Assembly (NCBI GenBank): GCA_016791475.1
Contig: JAEUWI010000033.1
Coordinates: 1-64,000, forward strand
Direction of reading: 5' to 3'
Length of the DNA: 64,000 nt
Source of the DNA: Candidatus Hydrogenedentota bacterium
GTDB lineage: Bacteria > Hydrogenedentota > Hydrogenedentia > Hydrogenedentales > JAEUWI01
Position 1 is the stretch's first letter. Every line of letters starts with the position of its first letter. A program made the position numbers and the translations under genes. The notes under the pieces were generated by a model, which did not search any database, was not told the DNA's origin, and saw nothing but the letters and a program-made list of their open reading frames with translations. This document shows, one piece after another, positions 1-8,408 of the stretch.

Positions 1-77
1 AGCCTACAGCCTACAGCCTACAGCCTACAGCCTACAGCCTACAGCCTACAGCCTACAGCCTACAGCCTACAGCCTAC
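1..77. repeat. Heptamer tandem repeat AGCCTAC x11
   Basis: Eleven perfect head-to-tail copies of the 7-mer AGCCTAC start at the window edge, so the array may continue to the left. The last copy contains the TAG stop codon of the minus-strand aminotransferase gene. A further copy and a partial copy of the same heptamer lie at 52053-52063, beside other short repeats. The units are contiguous with no spacers, so this is a microsatellite and not CRISPR. Confidence 0.95.
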
Positions 78-1255
78 CCCCTCATCGCCTTCACCGCGTC
101 GATCAAGGTGTTCAGAGACTCGCGACTCTGACGCGGATTAATCGGGAAAGTCACCAGCCGCTCCGCCATGGTCTCTGCGACGGGGAACTGCCCCCGGGTG
201 TAACCGCGATTCTGGAAGGCGGTGGACCAGTGGAGTGGGATGTAATGGAATCCGATGTGGATCTGCTTCTCGTGGCGCATACGGTAGATGAAGTCTTCCT
301 TGTTTACGCCAAAGACCGCAGGATCAATCATGACAGGATAGAGATGGAAGACGTGCTTGTGTTCCGGCAGTACCGTCGGCAGGGTAAGTCCGGGCACATC
401 TCTCAGATGCTCCGTGAGATACGCCGCGTTGTCGATCCGGCGCTGGTTCAGGACATCGGCCTTTTTCAACTGCTCGGTGCCCACGGCGGCCTGGATATCG
501 GTCATGCGATAGTTGTAGCCACAGTCGTCGAAGTCCTGCCACCAGAACTTCTTGTCCATGGGGAACTTGTCGGGATCCAGCGCGCAGTACTTGGTGTTGC
601 CACCATGAACCCGTGTGCAGTGGGAACGATAGAGTGAGACACGCTCGAAAATTTCCGGATCGTTGGTGACGACCATGCCGCCTTCGCCGAGGGTGGAGAT
701 GTTCTTCTGCTCGTGAAAACTGAAGCAACCCGCCGCGCCCATGGAACCCGCCATGCGGCCCTTGTACTGCCCGCCGATGGTGTGACACGAGTCCTCCACC
801 ACCGGGATGCCGTGCTTGTCGGCTATGGCGAGAATGGCGTCCATATCGGCACATTGGCCGTAGAGGTGCACGGGGATGATCGCCTTCGTGTCCGGCGTAA
901 TGGCCGCTTCGAGCTGGGCGGGATCGAGGTTGAAGGTCACGGGATCCACGTCGACAAAGTCGATTTCGGCGCCAAGGGTCACCGGGACCGCCGCTGTGGC
1001 AATCCACGTCATCGGCGTGGTGATGACGCGGTCGCCGGGCTTGATGCCCAGACCAACCATGGACAGGAACAGTGCGGCGGTGCCGTTACTGACGGCCCGG
1101 GCGTACTTTGTGCCGCAGTACTCAGCGAATTCCTTTTCAAAATCAACGCAGGCATTGCCGCAGGTGGGGGCGTTGTCGCGCAACACGCGCAGCAACGCTG
1201 CCTCTTCTTCCGGACCGTATTGGCTGCCAAACTTGATGGTAAGTTCGTCGTTCAT
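74..1255 (-). CDS. DegT/DnrJ/EryC1/StrS aminotransferase
   Basis: Encodes 393 aa of the PLP-dependent sugar aminotransferase family, which moves an amino group onto keto-sugar nucleotides for surface polysaccharides or secondary metabolites. Visible hallmarks are the N-terminal segment ending NGTAALFLSMVGLG, the PLP-contact stretch VEDSCHTIGGQY, and the Schiff-base lysine context FHEQKNISTLGEGG. The frame is open upstream, but I start at the ATG at 1255 (MNDELTIKFG) because an AGAGG ribosome site lies 7 nt before it. The length is normal for the family. The stop lies inside the heptamer array. The next genes upstream on this strand (RmlD-like reductase and transporter) are separated by a 270-bp repeat-bearing gap, so it may be its own unit. 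The exact sugar substrate cannot be read from sequence. Confidence 0.9.
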   Translation of the reverse strand: MNDELTIKFGSQYGPEEEAALLRVLRDNAPTCGNACVDFEKEFAEYCGTKYARAVSNGTAALFLSMVGLGIKPGDRVITTPMTWIATAAVPVTLGAEIDFVDVDPVTFNLDPAQLEAAITPDTKAIIPVHLYGQCADMDAILAIADKHGIPVVEDSCHTIGGQYKGRMAGSMGAAGCFSFHEQKNISTLGEGGMVVTNDPEIFERVSLYRSHCTRVHGGNTKYCALDPDKFPMDKKFWWQDFDDCGYNYRMTDIQAAVGTEQLKKADVLNQRRIDNAAYLTEHLRDVPGLTLPTVLPEHKHVFHLYPVMIDPAVFGVNKEDFIYRMRHEKQIHIGFHYIPLHWSTAFQNRGYTRGQFPVAETMAERLVTFPINPRQSRESLNTLIDAVKAMRG

Positions 1256-1274
1256 GGGGAAACCTCTTTTTTTG

Positions 1275-1529
1275 AACCGCAAATGGACGCGAATTAACGC
1301 GAATTAAGAATACCGGCAACTGAAGTGGCGACTTTATCGTCGCATATCGTCTGCTTCAAAAATAGCCTCGGCTCTCGCGACAGATACTGGCGTATATTTC
1401 ACCGCTATGGTTGAGGCGAAGCCCCGTGATGGGATTGCTCTATTGAAAACAAGCATAGGAAAGGCACTTATCAGCGAACGTGTCCCCGAACCAACGAAGA
1501 TACGCGTTAATTCGCGTTCATTCGCGGTT
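1275..1529. repeat. Palindromic element with 27-bp inverted ends
   Basis: The gap between the aminotransferase and the reductase is bounded by 27-bp inverted copies (1275-1301 and 1503-1529) that differ at two positions. Each contains the core GCGAATTAACGCG. The right arm reaches the first base of the reductase stop codon. The interior of about 200 bp shows no convincing gene. It looks like a non-autonomous REP/MITE-type dispersed element, but no transposase or target duplication is visible. Confidence 0.6.
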
Positions 1530-2416
1530 CACCTTCCAAAGATCATATCCAGCGCCTCGTCCAAATCGCGCATGGGAGTCTTCAGCGTTTCCTTCGCCAG
1601 GGCATTGGCGAGGGAAACGTTGTTGGGCCGGGGTGCGCGGCCGGGCATGGCATTGGAGTCGGTCGGGACGATCAGGCCTTCGCTGTGGCCGAGCTTTCGG
1701 GCGATTTGCTTCGCCATTTCATAACGATTGAGACAGGTGCTGCCCGCAAGATTGATGGTTCCGGTAAAGTCGTTCCCCGCGAGTTCCAGCAGGCTTTTCC
1801 CGAGGGTGATGACGTCCACGGGCGAACGCACTTCGTTCTCCGGGATTTGAATCTCCCGGCCTTCCCGGAGATTTTCTTCCATCTTCACGAGGAATGAATT
1901 GCCCGACCCCATGATGGGCATGCCGATGACCAAAGCCACGCGAACAATGACGGAGTTTTCCAGGGCCTCGTGGGCGAGGACTTCCGCGGCCACTTTGGTG
2001 CGGCCGTAGAAATTAACCGGTGATACGAGGGCATCTTCACTGTAGAAACCGTCCACACCGTCAAAGACATTGTCCGTGGAGCAGAAGAGGAAACGCGCGC
2101 CATGCTCGGCCGCGAGGCGCGCCAGGCGACCGGTCGTCTCCGTGTTGACCAGCGCGGTCTCTTCCTGGTTGGCCTCGGCATAGTCGATATTGGCAATGGC
2201 CGCAATGTGGATGATGGCGTCGGGCTTTACCGACGCGACGATTTCCGCCGTTTTCGCCTTGTCGGCGAGGTCAAAGGCATGATGGACCACGTTGGCGGGC
2301 ACCCCCGCGAGGGGACTTCGGCTGCAGGCATGCATATCCCAGTCGGCGGGCGCATGGTGCAGGACGCTGCCGCCGACGAACCCGCTGGCACCGGTGACGA
2401 GAACCTTCTTACTCAT
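1529..2416 (-). CDS. RmlD-like NAD(P)-dependent sugar reductase/epimerase
   Basis: Encodes 295 aa of an extended short-chain dehydrogenase, closest in style to dTDP-4-dehydrorhamnose reductase (RmlD). The Rossmann motif VTGASGFVG is at residues 7-15. VNTETTGRLARLAAEHGARFLFCSTDNVFDG matches the RmlD strand that precedes the catalytic Tyr-Lys pair, here YGRTKVAAE. I start at the ATG at 2416, because longer reading would run back through the transporter gene. This start overlaps the transporter stop (2409-2411) by 8 bp, so the two are probably translationally coupled. The likely role is the final reduction of a deoxy-sugar nucleotide for envelope glycans. The substrate is inferred from the family only. 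Confidence 0.85.
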   Translation of the reverse strand: MSKKVLVTGASGFVGGSVLHHAPADWDMHACSRSPLAGVPANVVHHAFDLADKAKTAEIVASVKPDAIIHIAAIANIDYAEANQEETALVNTETTGRLARLAAEHGARFLFCSTDNVFDGVDGFYSEDALVSPVNFYGRTKVAAEVLAHEALENSVIVRVALVIGMPIMGSGNSFLVKMEENLREGREIQIPENEVRSPVDVITLGKSLLELAGNDFTGTINLAGSTCLNRYEMAKQIARKLGHSEGLIVPTDSNAMPGRAPRPNNVSLANALAKETLKTPMRDLDEALDMIFGR

Positions 2417-3779
2417 TCGAACTTTGCTCCGACTGCTGACGCAGTTCGTTTCGTTTGTGAATGCGATGAACCTGCCACGAGAGGATGAACATGATGACAA
2501 CAAAGAGCAGGGCCGTCCCGAGGCCGAGCATGTTCACATTTCGAATCTGATCCACCGGCTCGCGTCCCTCCATGAGGTAGGGAATCCAGAGTTCCTGCAC
2601 GACCGGCCCGATACTGCCGATGCCATTAACCAGCCCCGCAACGGCCACGGCGTTGCGCTCGCCCGCGACGACGACCGCCGCGACACCGCACAGCAGCGTG
2701 TCCGGTCCGTAGAGCATGAAGCCCACCATGCCAAAGCAAATTGCGAGCATGGTCGGATCGGTACCCCACTGCAAAACCATCAGGTAGCCCACGACAATGC
2801 CGATGCCCATCAGCAGGGTAAGGCGCTCCCACCGCCCGCGAAACAGTCGGTCCAGCACGATTCCAGCTATGATGGCGCCCGCGAAACCGGCGAAGTCGAA
2901 GATGGTGGAGTAATAGGATGCCTGATCCACGCCGAGCTGATTGGCGGGGTCCAGTCCTTCCTGCCGCGACTGGATATAGAGGAAGGTGGGCAGCCAGGAA
3001 TCAAGGGCATAGCGCAAGAACTTGATGCAGAAATAGGCAATGCCCATCAGGGGCACGATGGGATTGAGCACAATCCGGAGATAGTCCTTGAAGTTGACGG
3101 ACTCGGCGGTAGAGGCCTGTACCGCATTGTCCACGGCGTCTTCGTCGTGATCGATGATGGGATCGAGACCGACATCCTCCGGCTTATCCCGCTGCCAGAA
3201 GTAGATAATCCACCACACGGCGAAGGCAACGAGGGTACAGCCCCAGAACGCATAGGGAACGCCAAGATGGGCGAGAAGCCAGCCCGCCAGGGCCTTCACA
3301 ACGATGTTGCCCACCAGATAGCTGGTGGACCAAACGCCCATGATGGTGCCGCGCTCCGCTTTGCGCAGCCATTCCGCCACCCCCCCCACCACGCCGGGCC
3401 AGCCCGCGGCCTGCACGAGTCCATTGAAGAACATGAACACGATGAAGGTGCTCAGGGAGTTAGAGAAACCGAAGACGACGTTGATGGCGATGGAAGCACC
3501 CAGGCCACCGAGCAGGAGACTCCGGGGACCATACTTGCGTCCGACGAAGCTGTTGACGAACTGGCCGATCATGTAGGCGACGAGATAGGCCGTCCAGATG
3601 TAGGAAACGCCGTGGAGGCCAAAATCATAGCCGCTCCCCTCTTCCAGCATCAGGGGCTTTGCGGAACCGAAGGCCTTGCGAACAAGATAGAAGCCCGCAT
3701 AGGCCATGTAGGTGGAAAACAAAATCTTGTATTGCCAGGCGCGCTGGTCGCTATTCAGGGGCTTTAATGCAGCGGACAC
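2409..3779 (-). CDS. MFS transporter, organophosphate:phosphate antiporter (OPA) type
   Basis: Encodes 456 aa with about 12 hydrophobic segments. The N-terminal signature YMAYAGFYLVRKAFGSAKP is like that of GlpT/UhpT/UhpC proteins, which exchange phosphate for glycerol-3-phosphate or hexose phosphates across the inner membrane. The central loop after TM6 (about residues 200-225) is acidic. The C-terminus is short and charged and overlaps the start of the RmlD-like gene by 8 bp. A 200-bp gap to the nitrilase-like gene probably holds its promoter. The OPA assignment is fairly strong, but the actual substrate is unknown; UhpC-like sensors share this fold and cannot be excluded. Confidence 0.85.
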   Translation of the reverse strand: MSAALKPLNSDQRAWQYKILFSTYMAYAGFYLVRKAFGSAKPLMLEEGSGYDFGLHGVSYIWTAYLVAYMIGQFVNSFVGRKYGPRSLLLGGLGASIAINVVFGFSNSLSTFIVFMFFNGLVQAAGWPGVVGGVAEWLRKAERGTIMGVWSTSYLVGNIVVKALAGWLLAHLGVPYAFWGCTLVAFAVWWIIYFWQRDKPEDVGLDPIIDHDEDAVDNAVQASTAESVNFKDYLRIVLNPIVPLMGIAYFCIKFLRYALDSWLPTFLYIQSRQEGLDPANQLGVDQASYYSTIFDFAGFAGAIIAGIVLDRLFRGRWERLTLLMGIGIVVGYLMVLQWGTDPTMLAICFGMVGFMLYGPDTLLCGVAAVVVAGERNAVAVAGLVNGIGSIGPVVQELWIPYLMEGREPVDQIRNVNMLGLGTALLFVVIMFILSWQVHRIHKRNELRQQSEQSSNE

Positions 3780-3979
3780 GAACTACTACTCCTCGGGTGA
3801 AATCGCAGAACCGGCGGAGGCGTCCAGTATTAAAGGTTACCACACCCCGATCGGCGCGCATTGGGTTGATTCCTGGGTTGGAATATCTTACCCCGACGGT
3901 GAAGATTATTGGGCTTCCGGACGCTCCCCATCTGGAAGAGCCGATATAGTACCGCTTGCACGCCGCCGCTGCAAGAATA

Positions 3980-4768
3980 CTACCAGCGCATCTGCTCCGC
4001 GCGCGATGGGTCCAGCGTCACCCGAAGGATACTCGGGCGCATGGTGGCCTCGGCGATGACGTGGCCGCCGGGGTGAATTGCAAGAGAGTGGCCCACCCGA
4101 ACCTGCGGCCCTTCCACACCGCAGTGGTCCGCACGCAGAAGATAGGCCCCGCAGAACTTGGCCAGCATCCGCATCCTCATGCGCCACTCATCGAGGCATT
4201 CATCGACCATACAGTCGATGACCTCGGACTTACCGTAATTGGTCTTGGCGAGGCCGTAGGAGGGCACAAGGATAAGGTCCGGACGCTGCTCCGCCATCGC
4301 GTTCTGGTTGGCGCGTTCGATGGTGTCCAGGCAGATGAGAATTCCCACCCGGCCAAAGGGCGTCTCCACGACCTCGATTGTAGACCCCGCGGTGAAGCCG
4401 CCGGTCAGGTCGCAGGAGGCCAGGGTGACTTTCCGGTGCTTGTGGAGCAGATCGCCCCCCGGCGAATAAAACAGGGCCGTATTGTAGACGGCATCGCCAT
4501 CGCGCTCGATGGTGCCGCTGCACAGATATACTCCGTGGCGCTGGGCGAGTCGGCCAAGCCGGTCACTGAAGGGACCGGGCACCGCTTCCGCCAGAGGGCG
4601 AAAGTCGGCGACCGTGGTGTAGGGCGTGAAGGGGGTCTCGGCGATGAGGACTAGATCCGCGCCCACGGCGGCCTCGCCAATCAAGGTCTCGAGGCGCGCA
4701 ATGGCTTCGTCTTTGTCGGGAGGACAGTCAAACTGAATGACTGCGGCTTCGATTTTCTTTCTCAGCAT
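3980..4768 (-). CDS. Carbon-nitrogen hydrolase (nitrilase superfamily)
   Basis: Encodes 262 aa. The three catalytic residues of the family are visible: Glu in LIAETPFTPY, Lys in HKHRKVTLA and Cys in GILICLDTIER. Members hydrolyse non-peptide C-N bonds in amides, N-carbamoyl compounds or nitriles, usually in the cytosol. The gene begins 13 bp after the stop of the upstream PLP enzyme, so they are most likely one operon. A joint role in processing an amino-acid-derived amide is plausible but not provable here. Length is normal, with no signal peptide. Confidence 0.88.
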   Translation of the reverse strand: MLRKKIEAAVIQFDCPPDKDEAIARLETLIGEAAVGADLVLIAETPFTPYTTVADFRPLAEAVPGPFSDRLGRLAQRHGVYLCSGTIERDGDAVYNTALFYSPGGDLLHKHRKVTLASCDLTGGFTAGSTIEVVETPFGRVGILICLDTIERANQNAMAEQRPDLILVPSYGLAKTNYGKSEVIDCMVDECLDEWRMRMRMLAKFCGAYLLRADHCGVEGPQVRVGHSLAIHPGGHVIAEATMRPSILRVTLDPSRAEQMRW

Positions 4769-4781
4769 GACGTCCGCGTTC

Positions 4782-6266
4782 CTAAGCTATGGTGAGTCCG
4801 TCCAAGGCCTCGGCGAATCGGGACTTGAGATCTTCCAGCGGTTCCAGACCGATGGATACCCGGACGAGCCAGCGAGATACCCCGTGGCTCTCCGCCCAGT
4901 CGAGCTCTTCAAAATGGGCCAGCAAGGTGTAGGGACAGGCGAGGGAGAAGTTGTTTCCGAGGCTCGGGCCCTTTGAGATTTGGAGGCGATCATAGAACCG
5001 GGGCGCGTTGGCCGGGCCGTTGTGGAGAACAACGGAAAACAGGCTGCCATAACCGCCGCCGGGTCGCATGATCTCCCCATAAGCGTCGCGCAGGCAATAC
5101 TTGGGATAGAACACCGAGTGGACCGCGGGCTGCCGCACGAGCCAGTCGCAGAGCGCTTCGGTCGTGGCATTGGACTTGAACACACGTTGTTCGAAATCCC
5201 GGGAATTCCGCTCCAACACGATCGCATCGTCGTCCCAGAAGAGCTCGTCAAAATTGCGGGCGGCCTCGGCCGCGAACGCGGCGCCAAAGGGCCCCCCGCC
5301 ATGGACCGCCAGCCCCCCCGCCATCACGTCACCCTCACCGGAGAAGGCCTTGGTCAGGCTGGTCACCACGATGTCCGCATGGGGAAACACGTTTACGTTG
5401 GCGTACGTGGCCGCCGTGTCGTCTACGATCAGAGGAACCCCGTGGTGGTGGGCGAGTTTCGCGAGGTCGGGCAGGCTGCAGCCCGTCAGGAGTGGGTTGC
5501 CGGGAAATTCGCAGACGATGGCGGAAATCGGCTGGGAGGCCAGGAGCGCGCCGACCATATCGAGATCATAGTCTCCCACGAAGTGACTTCCGGGTCCAGA
5601 GACCGTCTGCACCTTGAAAACATCGACGTAGGGAAAGCCCAACTGGATGCTTTTTGCGCCGGGGCGACGTTCCTGCACGAGGCGCATGGCCCGGCTCATC
5701 GCCGCCATGCCCGAGGGATAGAGCCACACGTGGTCGGGGGATTCACCCAGAAAAGCGCCGATGCGTTCGCGGATTATCTTCTTGGCTTCGGGGCCGCCGG
5801 GAGCGGCTTCGCGCCCTTCGAGGGCGGCTTCCGCCCGGCGCGAACTGATGATCTTCCCGAAATGCTGCCAGAAGGCCTTGGCATCGCGGAAACCCTCCTC
5901 GGGGAAGAAGACCCCATGGATCCGGGTCTCCGGGCAGAGTTCACGGCGCGCGTTGGCCCAGCCTCGCTCCATGAGGAAGAGAACACACCGGTCCGCGGCT
6001 TCCTCCGAGGGGAAGGCGAAACATCGCTCACCGGGCCGACCGTAGCGTTTCTCGAGCAGGGCGAAAAGTTCGGCGACCTGGGGATGAAGCACGAAACGGG
6101 GATAACCCAGTTGCATGGCGGAGACAATTTCCGGGCGGCCTTCCTCGTAGCCCACGGCATGATCCCAGCAGGGCAGGGCCACGGAGGTAGCGTGGGGCGA
6201 ATCCGGCAGGGGCTTCCCCAGGTCCTCGGCGCTCCAGCAGGGATCAATCAGAAGATTTCGGCTCAT
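4782..6266 (-). CDS. Cys/Met metabolism PLP-dependent enzyme (cystathionine gamma-synthase-like)
   Basis: Encodes 494 aa if it starts at the ATG at 6266 (MSRNLLIDPCW). The frame stays open 54 codons further upstream, but that part reads as low-quality sequence and overlaps likely promoter DNA. The PLP-binding aspartate lies in VPLIVDDTAAT and the Schiff-base lysine in TSLTKAFSGEGDVMAGG, both diagnostic of this fold-type I family. The protein is longer than typical MetB/MetC (about 390 aa). The extra roughly 100 N-terminal residues are predicted to be globular and not a signal. Similar long enzymes occur in O-succinylhomoserine-type sulfhydrylation or elimination, but the reaction is not decided by sequence. 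No clear ribosome site precedes the chosen start. Confidence 0.8.
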   Translation of the reverse strand: MSRNLLIDPCWSAEDLGKPLPDSPHATSVALPCWDHAVGYEEGRPEIVSAMQLGYPRFVLHPQVAELFALLEKRYGRPGERCFAFPSEEAADRCVLFLMERGWANARRELCPETRIHGVFFPEEGFRDAKAFWQHFGKIISSRRAEAALEGREAAPGGPEAKKIIRERIGAFLGESPDHVWLYPSGMAAMSRAMRLVQERRPGAKSIQLGFPYVDVFKVQTVSGPGSHFVGDYDLDMVGALLASQPISAIVCEFPGNPLLTGCSLPDLAKLAHHHGVPLIVDDTAATYANVNVFPHADIVVTSLTKAFSGEGDVMAGGLAVHGGGPFGAAFAAEAARNFDELFWDDDAIVLERNSRDFEQRVFKSNATTEALCDWLVRQPAVHSVFYPKYCLRDAYGEIMRPGGGYGSLFSVVLHNGPANAPRFYDRLQISKGPSLGNNFSLACPYTLLAHFEELDWAESHGVSRWLVRVSIGLEPLEDLKSRFAEALDGLTIA

Positions 6267-6420
6267 CAGTCGGGCGTACCATGGCGTAAAAGGGTGACAT
6301 GTTCCTACGCAGCCCCTCGATCCATGCACACATTGAAGGGGGCTTACGGGCCGCACACCATAGCACAATCGGGTGTTATTCCGGAAATGCGCACCCGAGG
6401 CGGAGTCCGGCGCCCGGAGA

Positions 6421-6439
6421 AGTGACATTTTTTGTCACT
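6421..6439. promoter_or_regulatory. Perfect 7-bp dyad, candidate operator
   Basis: AGTGACA and TGTCACT are separated by five T residues and lie in the gap between the divergent PLP enzyme and pilin genes. The symmetry would suit a homodimeric regulator or a small RNA hairpin. It lies about 95 bp upstream of the sigma-54-type promoter of the pilin gene, a usual distance for an enhancer site. No regulator can be named. Confidence 0.4.
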
Positions 6440-6532
6440 CAGTCCCCCTCAGGGGCGAAATAATGCGCATCGCCGGGTGGTCGCGAGAGGGGGCATATTG
6501 CTAACCATCCTGTTTACAACACCTTAAGCATC

Positions 6533-6548
6533 TGGCACGGCAAATGCT
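6533..6548 (+). promoter_or_regulatory. Sigma-54 (RpoN) type -24/-12 promoter of the pilin gene
   Basis: TGGCACG followed by four bases and ATGCT matches the consensus TGGCACG-N4-TTGCW with one mismatch, with GG and GC correctly spaced by 10 nt. Transcription would start near 6558, leaving a leader of about 67 nt before the pilin ATG. Sigma-54 control of major pilins through PilS/PilR is established in Pseudomonas, Myxococcus and Geobacter. No PilR-like gene lies nearby. Confidence 0.7.
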
Positions 6549-6625
6549 CTATCCTGGCAGGTCAATTGACCTCCAGGTACAGAATATTACCGCACTGATC
6601 ATAACGAACGGATAGGAGATGGGAT

Positions 6626-7051
6626 ATGAGCAAAAAAAGCGGCTTTACTCTGATTGAGCTCATGATTGTTGTCGGGATAATCGCCATCATTGCGGCCATC
6701 GCCATCCCGAATCTGCTGCGCTCGCGTATCCAGACCAACGAATCGGCGGCGATACAGAATCTGCGGACGGTGATGGGCGCACAGACGGCCTACAGCGCGA
6801 CGAACTATGTGTTCGCGACGGATTTCGATGACCTGACAACGGCCACCCCATCCTTCCTGGCGGGCGACTGGGATCCGGCCCGGGGCGGCTACAATTTTGT
6901 CCTCGGCGGTGATGTGGACAACTTTACGCTCAACGCCAACGCGAAGGAGTATGGCGTGACCGGGAACCACGGCTTTTACACCGATGCTTCCGGGGTCATT
7001 CGATTCGCCGTGATGGGCGATGCGGACGGATCGGGTGAGCCGATCGGCTGA
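6626..7051 (+). CDS. Type IV pilin / type II secretion pseudopilin
   Basis: Encodes 141 aa. The leader MSKKSG is followed by FTLIELMIVVGIIAIIAAIA, the textbook prepilin signature: cleavage after Gly6, N-methylated Phe+1 and the Glu+5 that aligns subunits. The remaining globular domain is small and ends in an acidic GDADGSGEPIG tail, possibly calcium-binding as in major pseudopilins. An AGGAG ribosome site precedes the ATG. A sigma-54-type promoter lies about 80 bp upstream and a terminator-like hairpin about 110 bp downstream, so the gene is probably monocistronic and strongly expressed. No prepilin peptidase or pilus ATPase is in the window. Major pilin and pseudopilin cannot be separated from this sequence. 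Confidence 0.9.
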   Translation: MSKKSGFTLIELMIVVGIIAIIAAIAIPNLLRSRIQTNESAAIQNLRTVMGAQTAYSATNYVFATDFDDLTTATPSFLAGDWDPARGGYNFVLGGDVDNFTLNANAKEYGVTGNHGFYTDASGVIRFAVMGDADGSGEPIG

Positions 7052-7160
7052 CTTACGGACTTGAGGATGGTGGTGGTGTCGGTGCGCACCCCATGCCGCG
7101 CCGATACTGGAAACCTGGACTCGGCTGCGCGCGGAAAAAGCGGGAGCAGACACATTGGGC

Positions 7161-7190
7161 AGGCCCCCCACTTCGGGGGGCTTCGTATTT
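7161..7190 (+). terminator. Intrinsic terminator-like hairpin after the pilin gene
   Basis: A 9-bp stem built on CCCCCC and GGGGGG around an ACTTC loop is followed by a weak T-rich stretch (CGTATTTCT). It separates the pilin gene from the oxidoreductase operon. Confidence 0.65.
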
Positions 7191-7276
7191 CTGGCAAGAC
7201 GGATGACTTTTTAATCCTTCCCGGCCATCGGGTACACTCCTCTACTGGCAACCCAAACGCAGTGAGGCAACGAGTC

Positions 7277-8383
7277 GTGGGCGAATCCGATCTGAAAGTT
7301 TCTTCCACTCAGGCTCTGGACGAGATTCCCGCGCCGGAGCTCCCCTGGCTTCCGCCCCGTGCGCCCCAGCCCATACCGGGAATCGGTCTCATCGGGTGCG
7401 GGGGCATCACGGCCTACCACCTCGACGCTTACCGCGACGCCGGTTTTCCCGTGCTGGCCTTCTGCGATGTCGATGAAGACCGTGCATCGGGTCGGCGGGA
7501 TACCTACAATCCTTCGGGCGCGGTCTACGCGGACTACGTCACCCTGCTCGCACACCCCGGTATCGAAGTGGTGGATATCGCCACCCATGTAGAGGTGAGG
7601 GGTGCCATGATCGAGGCCGCCCTTCGCGCGGGGAAGCATGTGCTGAGCCAGAAGCCCTTCACGCTGGACCTTGCCGAAGGCGAGCGGTTGATTGCGCTGG
7701 CGGAGGAGAGAAATCTCAAGCTCGCCGTCAATCAGAACGGCCGCTGGGCCCCCCACTTCAGCTACATGCGCCAGGCGATCGCCGCGGGAGTCATCGGCGA
7801 GGTAAACGCCGTCCATCTGGCGGTGCACTGGGACCATGCCTGGACCGAGACTACGGTCTTTAACGACATACCGCACCTGATTCTGTACGACTTCGCGATT
7901 CACTGGTTCGACATGCTGACCTGCTTCATGGGCGATACCGCGCCCTTGCGTGTCTTTGCTTCGGAAGCGCGGACGGCACGCCAGACCAACAAACCGCCCA
8001 TGCTGGGTCAAGTTATTGTGGAGTACCCAAACGCTCAGGCCACGCTGGTGTTTGATGCGGCCACGAAATTCGGCGCGACAGACCACAGTTTCATCGCGGG
8101 CACGCTCGGCACCCTCCAAAGCACGGGCCCCGACTTAAGCCACCAGGCGGTAACGCTGTACAACGAGCACGGTATCGCACGCCCCGCCTTAACCGGAGAA
8201 TGGTTCAAGAACGGCTTCGAAGGAACCATGGCGGAATTGCTGTGCGCCATCGCCGAGAACCGCCCCCCAGCTAACAGCGCCCGAAACAATTTGAGGAGTT
8301 TGGCGTTGTGTTTCGCGGCGATTGAAAGCGCCCGTAGTCACCAGCCCCAGGTTCCGGGTAACATCCGGCGCATGCCAAACTGA
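7277..8383 (+). CDS. Gfo/Idh/MocA family oxidoreductase
   Basis: Encodes 368 aa from a GTG start at 7277 with GAGG 9 nt upstream; another in-frame GTG at 7262 is possible. The Rossmann motif GIGLIGCGGITAYHLDAY is followed by the family motif VLSQKPFTLDLAEGERL, where the Lys of EKP-type motifs contacts the nicotinamide and substrate. Catalysis is usually NAD(P)-dependent oxidation or reduction of a sugar or cyclitol. A TIM-barrel isomerase-like gene follows after 25 bp, a pairing typical of inositol or keto-sugar catabolism. No signal peptide is visible, so it is probably cytosolic. Confidence 0.88.
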   Translation: MGESDLKVSSTQALDEIPAPELPWLPPRAPQPIPGIGLIGCGGITAYHLDAYRDAGFPVLAFCDVDEDRASGRRDTYNPSGAVYADYVTLLAHPGIEVVDIATHVEVRGAMIEAALRAGKHVLSQKPFTLDLAEGERLIALAEERNLKLAVNQNGRWAPHFSYMRQAIAAGVIGEVNAVHLAVHWDHAWTETTVFNDIPHLILYDFAIHWFDMLTCFMGDTAPLRVFASEARTARQTNKPPMLGQVIVEYPNAQATLVFDAATKFGATDHSFIAGTLGTLQSTGPDLSHQAVTLYNEHGIARPALTGEWFKNGFEGTMAELLCAIAENRPPANSARNNLRSLALCFAAIESARSHQPQVPGNIRRMPN

Positions 8384-8408
8384 CGTTCAAACACGACGGA
8401 GCATCAAC

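Noticed and set aside
1-77. CRISPR array
   Set aside because: Unit is 7 bp with no spacers and no cas genes nearby.
6429-6625. A coding extension of the PLP enzyme to 6428
   Set aside because: The added 54 residues look random and the ATG at 6266 begins a plausible protein; the region more likely holds promoters.
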